From contig OOHK01000005.1 of NCBI GenBank assembly GCA_900315845.1, positions 1 through 64,000 on the forward strand: a stretch of DNA of 64,000 nucleotides, given 5' to 3'. A program made the position numbers and the translations under genes. The notes under the pieces are model-generated. The model was not told the origin of the DNA. It worked only from the letters and a program-made list of their open reading frames with translations, and did not search any database. Below, in pieces: positions 1-7,643 of the stretch. Source of the stretch: Candidatus Avelusimicrobium luingense. Lineage in GTDB: Bacteria; Elusimicrobiota; Elusimicrobia; Elusimicrobiales; Elusimicrobiaceae. Position 1 is the first letter of the stretch. Each line of letters begins with the position of its first letter.

Positions 1-320
1 TGCCTGCCCATGCGGCAGCCGCCCATATGGACGTAGCCGCCACTACCTTAGAGTTAGCCCTTCCTAAAGGCACATCGTATTATGCTTTCGGACAAAATGT
101 GTTTGCCCCGCAAAAAGGACAAATCCCGGTGGGGATATCGGCGTATTATTGGATAACTCCGTCGGAAATGGGGCGCGTTAATGAGGATAAGACAGAACTT
201 CTCCCCGGCGCCGCTTCTGCCCTTACCGAACAAGAACGCCAAGCAGTGCGCCAACACGCCCGAGATATTCAAACCGTTACGGCGTGGCGTATTTTGCAAG
301 GCGTAGAATTAGATAAATAA
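1..320 (+). CDS. Hypothetical protein, C-terminal part only
   Basis: The reading frame is open from the left edge of the window, so the gene starts upstream; only the last ~105 residues are seen. An internal ATG at 27 has no Shine-Dalgarno sequence, which favours a partial gene over a short complete one. The fragment has an Ala-rich stretch, then a mixed region with several Pro, Gly and aromatic residues, and ends in an amphipathic helix-like segment (TEQERQAVRQHARDIQTVTA). I do not recognise the family. A strong hairpin terminator follows 20 bases after the stop. Confidence 0.6.
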   Translation, partial: PAHAAAAHMDVAATTLELALPKGTSYYAFGQNVFAPQKGQIPVGISAYYWITPSEMGRVNEDKTELLPGAASALTEQERQAVRQHARDIQTVTAWRILQGVELDK

Positions 321-339
321 TTGTTTTAGAATATAACCT

Positions 340-370
340 AAAAAGCCCCCTGTAAACAAGGGGGCTTTTT
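340..370 (+). terminator. Rho-independent terminator
   Basis: GC-rich hairpin (AAGCCCCC / GGGGGCTT) followed by a run of T. It ends the partial gene at the left edge. Confidence 0.85.
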
Positions 371-396
371 TATGAGTAAATCTAAAGGTAAAAAAT

Positions 397-617
397 TTAT
401 TTTACAGCCTTTAGATAGTTTTGTAATACACCTTTGATTCGTGTTTGCATAGACGTGGGGGAAAGCACCTTAATATGCGGTAGCCAATGCAAAATAGTGG
501 GCAAAATTTCTTCCTCTTTTGCCGCTTGGCACGAGATAACAATGCGCCCGTCTTTGAGTTCTTTTTCCAACTTTTGAAGCGGGAAATAGTTCTTTTGCTT
601 AAAGAAATGCGCGCACT
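397..617 (-). pseudogene. Truncated WYL regulator remnant (3' end only)
   Basis: The minus strand encodes the last ~73 residues of a WYL-type regulator, closely matching the C-terminus of the intact WYL gene at 5304-6224: both contain the segments CAHFFKQKNYF, LEKELKDGRI and IKVLSPTS. The frame closes with TAA at 397-399, and an in-frame TAG lies immediately before the first conserved Cys, so no complete protein can be made. The HTH and central domains are absent. Beyond position ~617 the similarity stops abruptly. This is a decayed second copy, left by duplication or recombination at the edge of the island. Confidence 0.8.
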
Positions 618-732
618 AAGTAGTTTTTCATCATAAAAATCCTGTTAGTTTAACGTTGCGTGAATGAATTTGGCGGAAAGCCAAGAGGATTTTGAGGAGC
701 AAGAAAGAGTTTGGAACGGAATATAATATGCT

Positions 733-766
733 GCGACGCTATGTTGTCGCGCGGGTTTATTATCCT
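733..766 (+). promoter_or_regulatory. Promoter with GAC-N8-GTC operator (site 1)
   Basis: Inverted repeat GCGAC (733-737), 8-base spacer GCTATGTT, GTCGC (746-750), then exactly 10 bases and a -10-like TATCCT (761-766). There is no consensus -35; the repeat sits over that position. The same layout occurs at 3852-3888 and, on the minus strand, at 6242-6275. It precedes the zinc-ribbon/DUF2779 operon by 34 bases. Confidence 0.6.
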
Positions 767-799
767 ATAAAGGTAGTTAAAACCAACTAGGAGAAAAAT

Positions 800-913
800 A
801 TGCCAGAAACAAAATACGAATGCAATAAATGTCACCAAGTATTTACCTTCGCAAACCCGACTTTGAATACCAAATGTCCGGTTTGTGGCGGTTTTTTAAG
901 CCGCAAATACTAA
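800..913 (+). CDS. 37-residue zinc-ribbon peptide
   Basis: Short ORF with a good Shine-Dalgarno (AGGAG at 789) seven bases before the ATG. The product has two CxxC knuckles, CNKC near residue 8 and CPVC near residue 26, with CGGF after the second one: a rubredoxin-like or zinc-ribbon fold. It is the first gene of the operon that goes on to the 102-aa protein, the DUF2779 nuclease and the HTH-TPR regulator. Such mini zinc ribbons resemble FmdB-type regulatory proteins but are shorter; the exact job is unknown. A GC-rich inverted repeat (923-946) lies between it and the next gene. Confidence 0.7.
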   Translation: MPETKYECNKCHQVFTFANPTLNTKCPVCGGFLSRKY

Positions 914-961
914 GTGTGGAAAATGCCCCGGTCATCACGGTGGCCGGGGCTAGGAGATAAT

Positions 962-1270
962 ATGAAATTTGAATCAATTAAAGGCAATATGAAGCGTTTT
1001 AACGATCTTATCAACGCTTGTGGCGGTACACAGGGGATGATTGATAAAGGTATCCCTTGGGAACAGGTGGTGTGGGGTAGAACATTTAGTGATAACGGAA
1101 AAGATATTTATTTTGAAATTTACTCCAAAACGGATGAAAAGGGCGAATTGCACTTGTTTGCCAAAAATGGCGAAAAACTACTAGAGCGTGCCAAACGGGA
1201 TTTGGCGTACTCGTGCGATTTGTACGACAAAGACGGCAAACTCCTTAACATTATGTTTTTGGGTCTTTGA
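962..1270 (+). CDS. Hypothetical 102-aa protein in nuclease operon
   Basis: The start at 962 is chosen because TAGGAG lies seven bases upstream; a longer frame from 914 has no ribosome site and runs through the inverted repeat. The product is small, soluble and charged, begins MKFESIKGNMKRFNDLI, and has no signal peptide or membrane segment. Residues 30-70 look like a mixed alpha/beta fold rich in Glu and Lys. I do not recognise the family. It lies 28 bases before the DUF2779 gene and is probably co-transcribed with it. Confidence 0.7.
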   Translation: MKFESIKGNMKRFNDLINACGGTQGMIDKGIPWEQVVWGRTFSDNGKDIYFEIYSKTDEKGELHLFAKNGEKLLERAKRDLAYSCDLYDKDGKLLNIMFLGL

Positions 1271-1298
1271 TGTGCTATTATAACTTTAAGAGGTGCGT

Positions 1299-2765
1299 AT
1301 GAATTTATCCAAATCACAATACACCAAATACCGCGGTTGCCCCAAGCATTTGTGGCTGTACCGTAATAAAAAAGAGGTGCTGACTCCTCCGGATGCTGCC
1401 CAGCAAAAAATCTTTGACAGAGGGCATTTTATCGGAGAGCTTGCTTGGAAGCGTTTCCCGGGTGGAGTGCTAATCAAAGACGGCTACAAAAAACCGCAAG
1501 AAGCCATTAAACGCACGCAGGAACTGATGGCGCAAGGAGTGCCGGCTATCTACGAGGCCGCCTTCTCTTATAACGGTATTTTGGTGTTTGTGGATATTTT
1601 GGAAAAAACGCCCACCGGATGGAATTTGGTGGAAGTCAAAAGCAGCGGGCGCAAAATTGATGCTATTTACGTGGACGATATTTCCATTCAGCGCTATGTG
1701 CTGAGTCATTGCGGGATTACGCCGGAGCACTGTTACCTCATGCACATCAATTCCGACTATTTTATGACGACCGACGAGCCGGATTTGAGCCAATTTTTCC
1801 TCTTAACGCCCATGGATAGCGAACTCTTTTCAGATGAGGATATTGAGGAAAATTTAGCCGCCATTGAAAAATTGCTTGCCGAGCCGGAACCAAAAGTAGA
1901 ACTGGATAAATCCGGTTGTGATGGTTGTGAGTGCCACGACTATTGCTGGAAAGATATGCCCGAGGACTCCGTATTTGACCTTTTGCGTAGCAACCGGGCG
2001 CGGGAGTATATGGCGCAAGGTATATTGCGCATAGCCGATTTGCCGCCGAATAGTTTTGATAACGATAAATACAACCGTTGGATAGAAGTGTGCCGCACGC
2101 AACAACCGTACATTGATAAATCGGCGGTGGCCGCGTGGCTAAATAAGCTAAACTATCCGCTTTATTATCTGGATTTTGAGACGACGCAACCCGTTGTGCC
2201 GCTTTGGAAATACTCGCGGCCGTATCAGCAAATCCCGTTTCAGTTTTCCTTGCATGTCCAACGCGAGCCGAACGGCAAATTTGAACATTACGAGTACCTT
2301 TCCACCGGTAAAGAGGACCCGCGCTATGGGTGTGTAAAGGCACTTTTGGAATATATCGGCAAGGCGGGCACGATTATTGCCCATAATGCCGCGTTTGAAA
2401 AGAGCCGCATTAAAGAGATGGCCCACGACTTGCCCCTGCCCGAAAAAGATGCCAAACGCTTGCAAGAGATGACCGAGCGGTTTGCCGATACGGGGGATGT
2501 GTTTAAGCAGGATTATTTGCATCCCAAAATGCACGCCAGTTGGTCTATTAAGAAAGTACTGCCCGCTCTTGTGCCGGAAATGAGTTACGAAGGCATGGCG
2601 GTTGCCAACGGTGGGGATGCCATGGATGCTTTTGACGTGTTATATGCCGGGAAATTGCCGCCCGCCGAGTTGGAGCAGTTGCGTAAGGATTTACTCAAAT
2701 ATTGCGAGCAAGATACCTGGGCCATGGTCAAAATCGTGGATGTGTTAAGGGATAGCATACAATAG
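1299..2765 (+). CDS. DUF2779 protein: Fe-S RecB/Cas4-like nuclease fused to DEDD exonuclease
   Basis: 488 residues from the ATG at 1299, which has AAGAGG just upstream. The N-terminal half has a Cas4/AddB-type arrangement: an early Cys (RGCPKHLW), the PD-(D/E)XK core motif LVEVKSS near residue 110, and a later cysteine cluster CDGCECHDYC near 205-215, together fitting a 4Fe-4S cluster. The C-terminal half has the three motifs of an RNase H-like DEDD exonuclease: YLDFET near 290, HNAAFE near 360 and YCEQDTW near 470. This order matches the DUF2779 family as I know it. It probably degrades DNA from ends; a role in repair or phage defence is inferred from context. The operon also encodes an HTH regulator. 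Confidence 0.85.
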   Translation: MNLSKSQYTKYRGCPKHLWLYRNKKEVLTPPDAAQQKIFDRGHFIGELAWKRFPGGVLIKDGYKKPQEAIKRTQELMAQGVPAIYEAAFSYNGILVFVDILEKTPTGWNLVEVKSSGRKIDAIYVDDISIQRYVLSHCGITPEHCYLMHINSDYFMTTDEPDLSQFFLLTPMDSELFSDEDIEENLAAIEKLLAEPEPKVELDKSGCDGCECHDYCWKDMPEDSVFDLLRSNRAREYMAQGILRIADLPPNSFDNDKYNRWIEVCRTQQPYIDKSAVAAWLNKLNYPLYYLDFETTQPVVPLWKYSRPYQQIPFQFSLHVQREPNGKFEHYEYLSTGKEDPRYGCVKALLEYIGKAGTIIAHNAAFEKSRIKEMAHDLPLPEKDAKRLQEMTERFADTGDVFKQDYLHPKMHASWSIKKVLPALVPEMSYEGMAVANGGDAMDAFDVLYAGKLPPAELEQLRKDLLKYCEQDTWAMVKIVDVLRDSIQ

Positions 2766-2773
2766 GAGAATTT

Positions 2774-3826
2774 ATGAAAACAAATCAAGACTTTACTAAA
2801 TTGCCTAAAAAAGCAACCAAACGCAAAAATGAGGATATGAAAAAGGGGCTCTCCCGCTTAATTAAGCTGATGATTGACTTAAATCAGGGCGTGCTAAATT
2901 TGGACCACGCCGCTAAGGAATGTGGGGTAAGCCGCCGCACGATTCAGCGCGATATAGAAACCCTAGAGCAGGCCGGGCTAACGCTATATAAGCCCAATCC
3001 GCAAAATGTAAATTACCGCGTGCGGGATGATTTTGAGTGGGCTAAATTTAATATCACTAAAGAAAATGCGCTGGATTTTGTGGATGCACTAGATGCGCTT
3101 ACCGGAGGACTAGGCAAACCCAGTAAATGGGTGCTCCCTATTCAAAAAGAAGTGGAAAAAGCCGGGCGCAAGGAGCAGAAAAAACGTAAAGAAGCCGCGG
3201 GAAAGTGGGAGCCGATGAACGCTACCAAGGAAAACGTCTTATCTATCTTTTTAGATGACGGGAGTTTAAATCGTGCCCCTTTGCAAATTTTACTGGCACT
3301 TGCAGAATTTAATAAGGTTGCTGATGATAAAGGTTTTAGGAATAGTGCCTATCGCAAGTGGCAAGAGCGTGAACTTCAAAAAATTATGATTCGTTTCCAT
3401 TGGTTGGGGCAACAACACCGCGAGGCCTTAAAAGAGTGTGCCAAACTTATTAAGGATGACCCGAAGGATGTATGGCCTTATAAACAAGCCGCTCTGATTT
3501 GCTATACCCAAAAAGATTATAAAGGCGCGCTACAATACGTGCTGGACGGGTTTAAGCAAGACAAACATGATGATACGCTTTTTACGTACTGTCTTTATTT
3601 CGCAATACTAAATAAGCAGTACGAAAGTGCCGCCCGGCTGTTTAACGCGGGTATTAACCACAAGGGGATGCAAACACATTTTGCCGCGCTGATGTACGCA
3701 AGTGCGGGGCAATTTGATAAGGCGTTAGATGTGGTGAGCAAGGCCCAAAAAGCCGACCCCGAGAATCCCAAAGCCTACGAATATATCAAAGGGCAAGTAT
3801 TAGACCTTAAGACTAAGAAACAGTAG
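2774..3826 (+). CDS. HTH (DeoR/WYL-type N-terminus) regulator with TPR C-terminus
   Basis: 350 residues, Shine-Dalgarno AGGAG, eight bases after the nuclease gene. Residues ~25-80 form a winged helix with the recognition segment CGVSRRTIQRDIETLEQAG, very like the N-terminus of the WYL regulator at 5304-6224. Instead of a WYL domain, residues ~190-345 look like tetratricopeptide repeats (for example ALKECAKLIKDDPKDVWPY and ALQYVLDGFKQDKHDDTLF). It may sense a protein partner through the TPRs and act on the GAC-N8-GTC sites; that is inference. An alternative reading is a repressor of its own operon. The Lys-rich first 20 residues may be a tail or a misplaced start (second ATG at ~2837). Confidence 0.75.
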   Translation: MKTNQDFTKLPKKATKRKNEDMKKGLSRLIKLMIDLNQGVLNLDHAAKECGVSRRTIQRDIETLEQAGLTLYKPNPQNVNYRVRDDFEWAKFNITKENALDFVDALDALTGGLGKPSKWVLPIQKEVEKAGRKEQKKRKEAAGKWEPMNATKENVLSIFLDDGSLNRAPLQILLALAEFNKVADDKGFRNSAYRKWQERELQKIMIRFHWLGQQHREALKECAKLIKDDPKDVWPYKQAALICYTQKDYKGALQYVLDGFKQDKHDDTLFTYCLYFAILNKQYESAARLFNAGINHKGMQTHFAALMYASAGQFDKALDVVSKAQKADPENPKAYEYIKGQVLDLKTKKQ

Positions 3827-3851
3827 AAACCGCTATGACGGACATACAAAA

Positions 3852-3888
3852 CGGGTGACACTATGTCGTCACCCGCTTTTGTTATCCT
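3852..3888 (+). promoter_or_regulatory. Promoter with GAC-N8-GTC operator (site 2)
   Basis: Perfect 8-bp inverted repeat CGGGTGAC / GTCACCCG with an 8-base spacer (ACTATGTC), then 10 bases and TATCCT (3883-3888). Layout is identical to site 1 at 733-766, including the shared CTATGT in the spacer. It lies 27 bases before the 24-residue peptide ORF. The hairpin could also help end the preceding operon, but it lacks a clean T-run. Confidence 0.6.
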
Positions 3889-3915
3889 AGATACAAGAAG
3901 TATTTAGGGGAAAAT

Positions 3916-3990
3916 ATGGAGATACTTTTAATGATTATTGTAGATATTATCGGCTTTGCGTTAGACGGAGCCACCGAGCGCAAAAATTAG
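3916..3990 (+). CDS. 24-residue hydrophobic peptide
   Basis: Short ORF with an AGGGG ribosome site at 3906. The peptide has one hydrophobic stretch (residues 3-16, ILLMIIVDIIGFAL) and a charged C-terminal tail (DGATERKN). It is followed by a second tiny membrane ORF with the same kind of ribosome site, both behind operator site 2. Such peptides can be toxins, small regulators of membrane proteins or leader peptides; nothing here decides between these. Confidence 0.45.
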   Translation: MEILLMIIVDIIGFALDGATERKN

Positions 3991-4024
3991 CGCATGATTG
4001 CTATACCGAACATAGGGGGAAAAT

Positions 4025-4102
4025 ATGAGTATACTGGGTTTTATCGTATTAGGGGTTTTGATGTTTATTTTTTTTATAGCTCTAGCCCAAATTGATTTTT
4101 AG
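4025..4102 (+). CDS. 25-residue membrane peptide
   Basis: Second tiny ORF, with a strong AGGGGGA ribosome site at 4014 and a stop at 4100. Nearly the whole peptide is one membrane helix (MSILGFIVLGVLMFIFFIAL) ending AQIDF. It follows the 24-residue peptide by 34 bases and shares its promoter. Both the good ribosome site and the pairing of two such ORFs argue that it is translated; the function is unknown. Confidence 0.45.
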   Translation: MSILGFIVLGVLMFIFFIALAQIDF

Positions 4103-4112
4103 GGGTAAAATA

Positions 4113-4139
4113 CCGGGCGGCAAGAAAATTGCCGCCCGG
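4113..4139. terminator. Hairpin between convergent genes
   Basis: 11-bp perfect stem CCGGGCGGCAA / TTGCCGCCCGG with loop GAAAA, between the plus-strand peptide genes and the minus-strand nuclease. T-runs are poor on both sides, so terminator strength is uncertain. Confidence 0.55.
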
Positions 4140-4153
4140 GATTAAGACATATT

Positions 4154-5044
4154 TCACACGCCTCTTTTGTTCTTTGCACTTGTGATAAGTTTTAGGATTT
4201 CCTCTTTGCTTTCATTAAAAGATTTGATAGTAGAAAAAGCAATTTGATAGTACTGTCTATATTTGCGTTCTATATCAATATGTTTGCTAGATAGAAGCTC
4301 TTCAATTTCATTATTTTCGTCGCAGTGAATACGTAATTGAACATTTCCTTTTTGCGGCACAAAAGAAATGAAATTCTTTGCAATACCATCTTTTTTTAGT
4401 CCAATATAAAATTTGTTATAGTTTAATTCAAATTCTTGACATAATGGGTTAATTTCCTTGAATATATTATCCATTAAAGTCATCATGGTAGAATTGGATC
4501 GTTGTTCCCACCACGCTCTGTTTGTAACTAATTCTTGTTCTGTATCATCATCTGCAGAACTGACGGTCAAGTCTAGTATGTTGGTAAGGTTTAACCCAAC
4601 TTTGTTGTCAGGTAGAGGAATAGCAGTTAATTGTAGGGCTATCAAGGGAATCGCCCCGTGAAACAGTGAAATTACATTAAAGAAGCGTCCAGTAATATTT
4701 TCGGCTATCAGCACGGCAATATGATCATATTTGGGATAACGTTTTCTTTCTATGTCCCAGTATTCTATGGACCGAATAATATGTGTTTCATCGGTTGCTC
4801 CCAATTGTAACTCAACTTCATATCTATTATTTTCGTCATCACCAAATAATAAGTCAATTCTTCCGCCACTAAATTGTCTTTTTTCCCTTTGTAAGGGTTG
4901 CAGGTTTTTGACTCCAATCGCATCTCCTAATATTTCAGGATGGTCGTAGAGAAAATCGCGTATATTGGCTTCTGTAATTGTTTTTTCTTCAGTTAAATTC
5001 AACTGTGTCATGGGTGTCAATTTATTGTTTGTGTTGTTACTCAT
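4154..5044 (-). CDS. NucS/DUF91-like PD-(D/E)XK nuclease
   Basis: 296 residues with a clear AAAGGAGA ribosome site. After ~25 polar residues comes an N-terminal helical region (ANIRDFLYDHPEIL), then GRIDLLF near residue 62 and YEVELQLG near 75, the spacing of the catalytic D...ExQ of a PD-(D/E)XK fold, as in endonuclease NucS and DUF91 proteins. Residues ~85-105 (THIIRSIEYWDIERKRYP) fit the conserved helix after the active site. The C-terminal half (180-296) is unassigned. It has its own strong promoter and no GAC-N8-GTC site. Likely a DNA-end or mismatch nuclease, or a restriction-type defence protein. Confidence 0.65.
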   Translation of the reverse strand: MSNNTNNKLTPMTQLNLTEEKTITEANIRDFLYDHPEILGDAIGVKNLQPLQREKRQFSGGRIDLLFGDDENNRYEVELQLGATDETHIIRSIEYWDIERKRYPKYDHIAVLIAENITGRFFNVISLFHGAIPLIALQLTAIPLPDNKVGLNLTNILDLTVSSADDDTEQELVTNRAWWEQRSNSTMMTLMDNIFKEINPLCQEFELNYNKFYIGLKKDGIAKNFISFVPQKGNVQLRIHCDENNEIEELLSSKHIDIERKYRQYYQIAFSTIKSFNESKEEILKLITSAKNKRGV

Positions 5045-5076
5045 ATTCTTTCTCCTTTAATTTCCAATCTATTTTA

Positions 5077-5105
5077 ATTATATTTGTTGTAATTGGGTGC
5101 GTCAA
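5077..5105 (-). promoter_or_regulatory. Sigma-70-type promoter for the NucS-like gene
   Basis: On the minus strand TTGACG (5105-5100), 17-base spacer, TATAAT (5082-5077). A near-consensus promoter 33 bases before the start codon. Confidence 0.75.
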
Positions 5106-5109
5106 GCCG

Positions 5110-5307
5110 TCATTTCCTCATACAAAACATACTGTGGCTAGTACCTTCTACAAAGCATTCCGTGTCGCCTAAATCGTAGCGGGTGATGTTCGCGCCGGCG
5201 TATTGGGTAATCGTTTTTACTTGTTCCATTTTGATTTGGATTTGAGCTGCGCCGTATCCAACCCCGGTGGCTAATAATAGAGCCAAAATTAAGTAAATTT
5301 TCTTCAT
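5110..5307 (-). CDS. Small secreted protein, 65 aa
   Basis: N-terminal signal peptide (MKKIYLILALLLATGVGYGAA) with likely cleavage near residue 21, leaving a ~45-residue mature peptide with two Cys (TECFVEG and MFCMRK) that could form one disulfide. Its ATG overlaps the WYL gene stop (ATGA) and its ribosome site AAGGAG lies inside the WYL 3' end, so translation is probably coupled. Family not recognised. Pairing a regulator with a small exported peptide is suggestive of signalling, but that is speculation. Confidence 0.6.
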   Translation of the reverse strand: MKKIYLILALLLATGVGYGAAQIQIKMEQVKTITQYAGANITRYDLGDTECFVEGTSHSMFCMRK

Positions 5308-6224
5308 TTTACACTCCTTAAATAATTGTTTAACACATCTTTTACACGCTTACGTAAAGACGTGGGAGAAAGCACCTTAATATGCGGTAACCAATGCAAA
5401 ATGGTTGGCAAAATTTCTTCCTCTTTGGCGGCTTTGCATGAGAGAACTATGCGCCCGTCTTTGAGTTCTTTTTCCAACTTTTGCAGCGGAAAATAGTTCT
5501 TTTGCTTAAAGAAATGCGCGCACTCGGCCGATACTTCCATTTTTACATGAAGCGGGCGGTCTTGCTCAAACCAAATGTTTGTGCTGTTTCGCAAAATATC
5601 GTCTATATTTTTATCGTATTTGAATGGTTTATTTGTGGCTTTGGCCGAAGATATTTTTTCCAAACGGAATTTTAATAATTTATCGGTATTAGTCAGTGAT
5701 AGTAAATACCAAAAGCCTTCCATCCACATGAGTTTTAGCGGTCGTACTTCATAACAGGCTAATTTGCCGCCCCTATAACATACATTTACCCACTTTCGCT
5801 CTCGTATGCATTCTTCCAGCGTTTTTGTGATAGGCGTATCTATATAGATTTCGCCATTATTTAGTTTGATAAAAAAAGGATTGTCTTGCGGCATGGCTAA
5901 CAGACGGTTTTTGAGTATAGAAAACGTACGACCGAAATTTCCACCTAGCGACGAAGCCATCTCGTTCATTACTACTAAAAGCGAGGCTTCGGCTCCGGAT
6001 AGTTTCATTCGTTGTAACGAGCAACCCGCTATAAATGCATAATCGCCGGGTTTTGGATTCCATAAGGGGAAATCCGCACTTTGTATTTCGTTCATATCGC
6101 GTTGAATGGTGCGTACATTTACACCCACTTCAGCCGCCATTTTAGCCAAATTGATGGGCCCTTTATCAAGGGAGTTAAGTTCATATAAAAGCCGGGTTAA
6201 TTTATTTTGCATTTCTTTTTGCAT
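5304..6224 (-). CDS. WYL-domain transcriptional regulator
   Basis: 306 residues, start with AGAGG upstream. Residues 1-55 are a winged helix (AEVGVNVRTIQRDMNEIQ); residues ~135-210 match a WYL domain, including the ligand-site segment KWVNVCYRGGK and the RPLKLMWMEGFWYLLS strand pair; the C-terminal WCX-like region ends the protein. WYL regulators bind nucleotides or DNA ends and control defence and DNA-damage genes. Its promoter holds a GAC-N8-GTC site, so it probably regulates itself and perhaps the two plus-strand units with the same site. A truncated copy of its 3' end is at 397-617. Confidence 0.88.
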   Translation of the reverse strand: MQKEMQNKLTRLLYELNSLDKGPINLAKMAAEVGVNVRTIQRDMNEIQSADFPLWNPKPGDYAFIAGCSLQRMKLSGAEASLLVVMNEMASSLGGNFGRTFSILKNRLLAMPQDNPFFIKLNNGEIYIDTPITKTLEECIRERKWVNVCYRGGKLACYEVRPLKLMWMEGFWYLLSLTNTDKLLKFRLEKISSAKATNKPFKYDKNIDDILRNSTNIWFEQDRPLHVKMEVSAECAHFFKQKNYFPLQKLEKELKDGRIVLSCKAAKEEEILPTILHWLPHIKVLSPTSLRKRVKDVLNNYLRSVK

Positions 6225-6241
6225 AGTTACCTCTTATTCAA

Positions 6242-6275
6242 AGTATAGCACATCTGCGCGACAAGGGGGTGTCGT
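6242..6275 (-). promoter_or_regulatory. Promoter with GAC-N8-GTC operator (site 3)
   Basis: Minus strand: ACGAC (6275-6271), 8-base spacer ACCCCCTT, GTCGC (6262-6258), 10 bases, TATACT (6247-6242). The -10 box is 17 bases before the WYL start codon. Same spacing as sites 1 and 2. Confidence 0.6.
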
Positions 6276-6394
6276 ATGGAGCTAAAACAAAGAAATATTA
6301 TGTGTGGGAAATCTATAAAAATGAATTGTGATAAAACCTAACGGAAAAACAGTTATAATAAATATAATTCGTATAAGTACATGGAGAATAGTGT

Positions 6395-7612
6395 ATGGAT
6401 GTGATTTCTTTGTTAAAAGAGTTTGAAACACTGGTGCAAATGCGGCAACGTAAATTGGGAAATTTCGGAGCCAACCCCAACCGGTTTAATTTATTCAAAG
6501 TTGTGTCCGATAAATATAGAAAAGAAAATTTACATAGTGATATTTTAGCCTATTTATTGGATAACGAGCCAAGTTTCTTGAATTTGTTTTTGGAACAGGC
6601 AGATAAGTTAGGATGTATGGATAAAAGTGGGGGTGTTCTATTAAAAGAGACATTTGATACTCATGCTAATGTATTTGTCCGTCGCGAAAAAGGCCGTATA
6701 GATATTTTGATACATAACGATAAACAGCAAGCCATTATCATAGAAAATAAATTAAACGGATTTACGGATATGGATACGCAACTGTGTCGCTATTACCAGT
6801 ATGCTGTTGAACATAACTGGAAAGTCCTTGCCATTCTTTATTTGCCGCGTGAAAAAGGCAAAGTGCCTAATATCGGCAAGTATTCGTGCGAAATATGTAA
6901 AGACAGAAAACAATGTGCCGGTTATAAAAAATTCTCCTTTGAAACGCAATTGCCTAAATTAACAAAAGTAATAGAGATAGAGCCGTTGATAGATGTATTA
7001 ACCCAATGGGTAGCAAATTCCGAGCCGGATGATGTAAGATTGTCCGATATGCAAATGTTTGTACGGCATTATGCCGATTTACTCAGAGAAATAGGAGTTA
7101 ATTGTATGACATACGACGAAAATATAGACATTCTAAAGAAAATTTTTGAAGATAAAACCTTACTGGACACGGCCAATGTGCTTGCTTTTATTTGGCAAAA
7201 TAAACAAGAGTTGCTTAAACCACTGGTGGGGAAACGTATTGCGGAAGAATTGCAAGCAAAAGGTTATAAACAAAAAGATAAAGATCCTATTTGGAAGGAA
7301 GCCGGAGGAGTCTTATATAAAGAATTGCCCGGTAATCCTTATTTTGAGTACATTATCTATAAGCCGGAGTGGCTTACATTTGCCTTAAAACCCAAGGACG
7401 GGCAAGTGGAAAAAGCCAATTACCTATTGGCAAACGAAGCCTTTGAAAAGTGTGATTACTTGTCCGAGGTGCGTGGTTCAACGGCCAATTTTAAGCACCG
7501 AAATTTTGATTTCAAAAAACTGCCCCAACCATTAGAAACCTTACATGAAATAGTGGCAAAATGTGTGGCCTGTTATGATAAATTAGAAGAACTGGTCACG
7601 CAAGAAAAATAA
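6395..7612 (+). CDS. PD-(D/E)XK nuclease family protein (PDDEXK_4-like)
   Basis: 405 residues; TGGAG lies ten bases before the ATG. Residues ~35-55 (KENLHSDILAYLLD) and the core GRIDILI (near 103) with IIIENKLNG (near 118) give the D...ExK triad of this nuclease family, followed by QLCRYYQYA. A CEICKDRKQC cluster near 170 may bind metal. The C-terminal half (230-405) is less clear. Proteins with this architecture are common in defence islands and phage-related loci. It is transcribed away from the WYL gene with a 170-base gap that contains operator site 3 and a TATAAT at about 6354. Confidence 0.75.
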   Translation: MDVISLLKEFETLVQMRQRKLGNFGANPNRFNLFKVVSDKYRKENLHSDILAYLLDNEPSFLNLFLEQADKLGCMDKSGGVLLKETFDTHANVFVRREKGRIDILIHNDKQQAIIIENKLNGFTDMDTQLCRYYQYAVEHNWKVLAILYLPREKGKVPNIGKYSCEICKDRKQCAGYKKFSFETQLPKLTKVIEIEPLIDVLTQWVANSEPDDVRLSDMQMFVRHYADLLREIGVNCMTYDENIDILKKIFEDKTLLDTANVLAFIWQNKQELLKPLVGKRIAEELQAKGYKQKDKDPIWKEAGGVLYKELPGNPYFEYIIYKPEWLTFALKPKDGQVEKANYLLANEAFEKCDYLSEVRGSTANFKHRNFDFKKLPQPLETLHEIVAKCVACYDKLEELVTQEK

Positions 7613-7643
7613 ATTTTGTTCCTGCTTTCTCGTTCTTGCGCAG

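Noticed and set aside
1762-2343. 193-residue minus-strand ORF and other long antisense frames inside DUF2779, capsid and other genes
   Set aside because: Shadows of well-supported genes on the other strand; no ribosome sites or family motifs.
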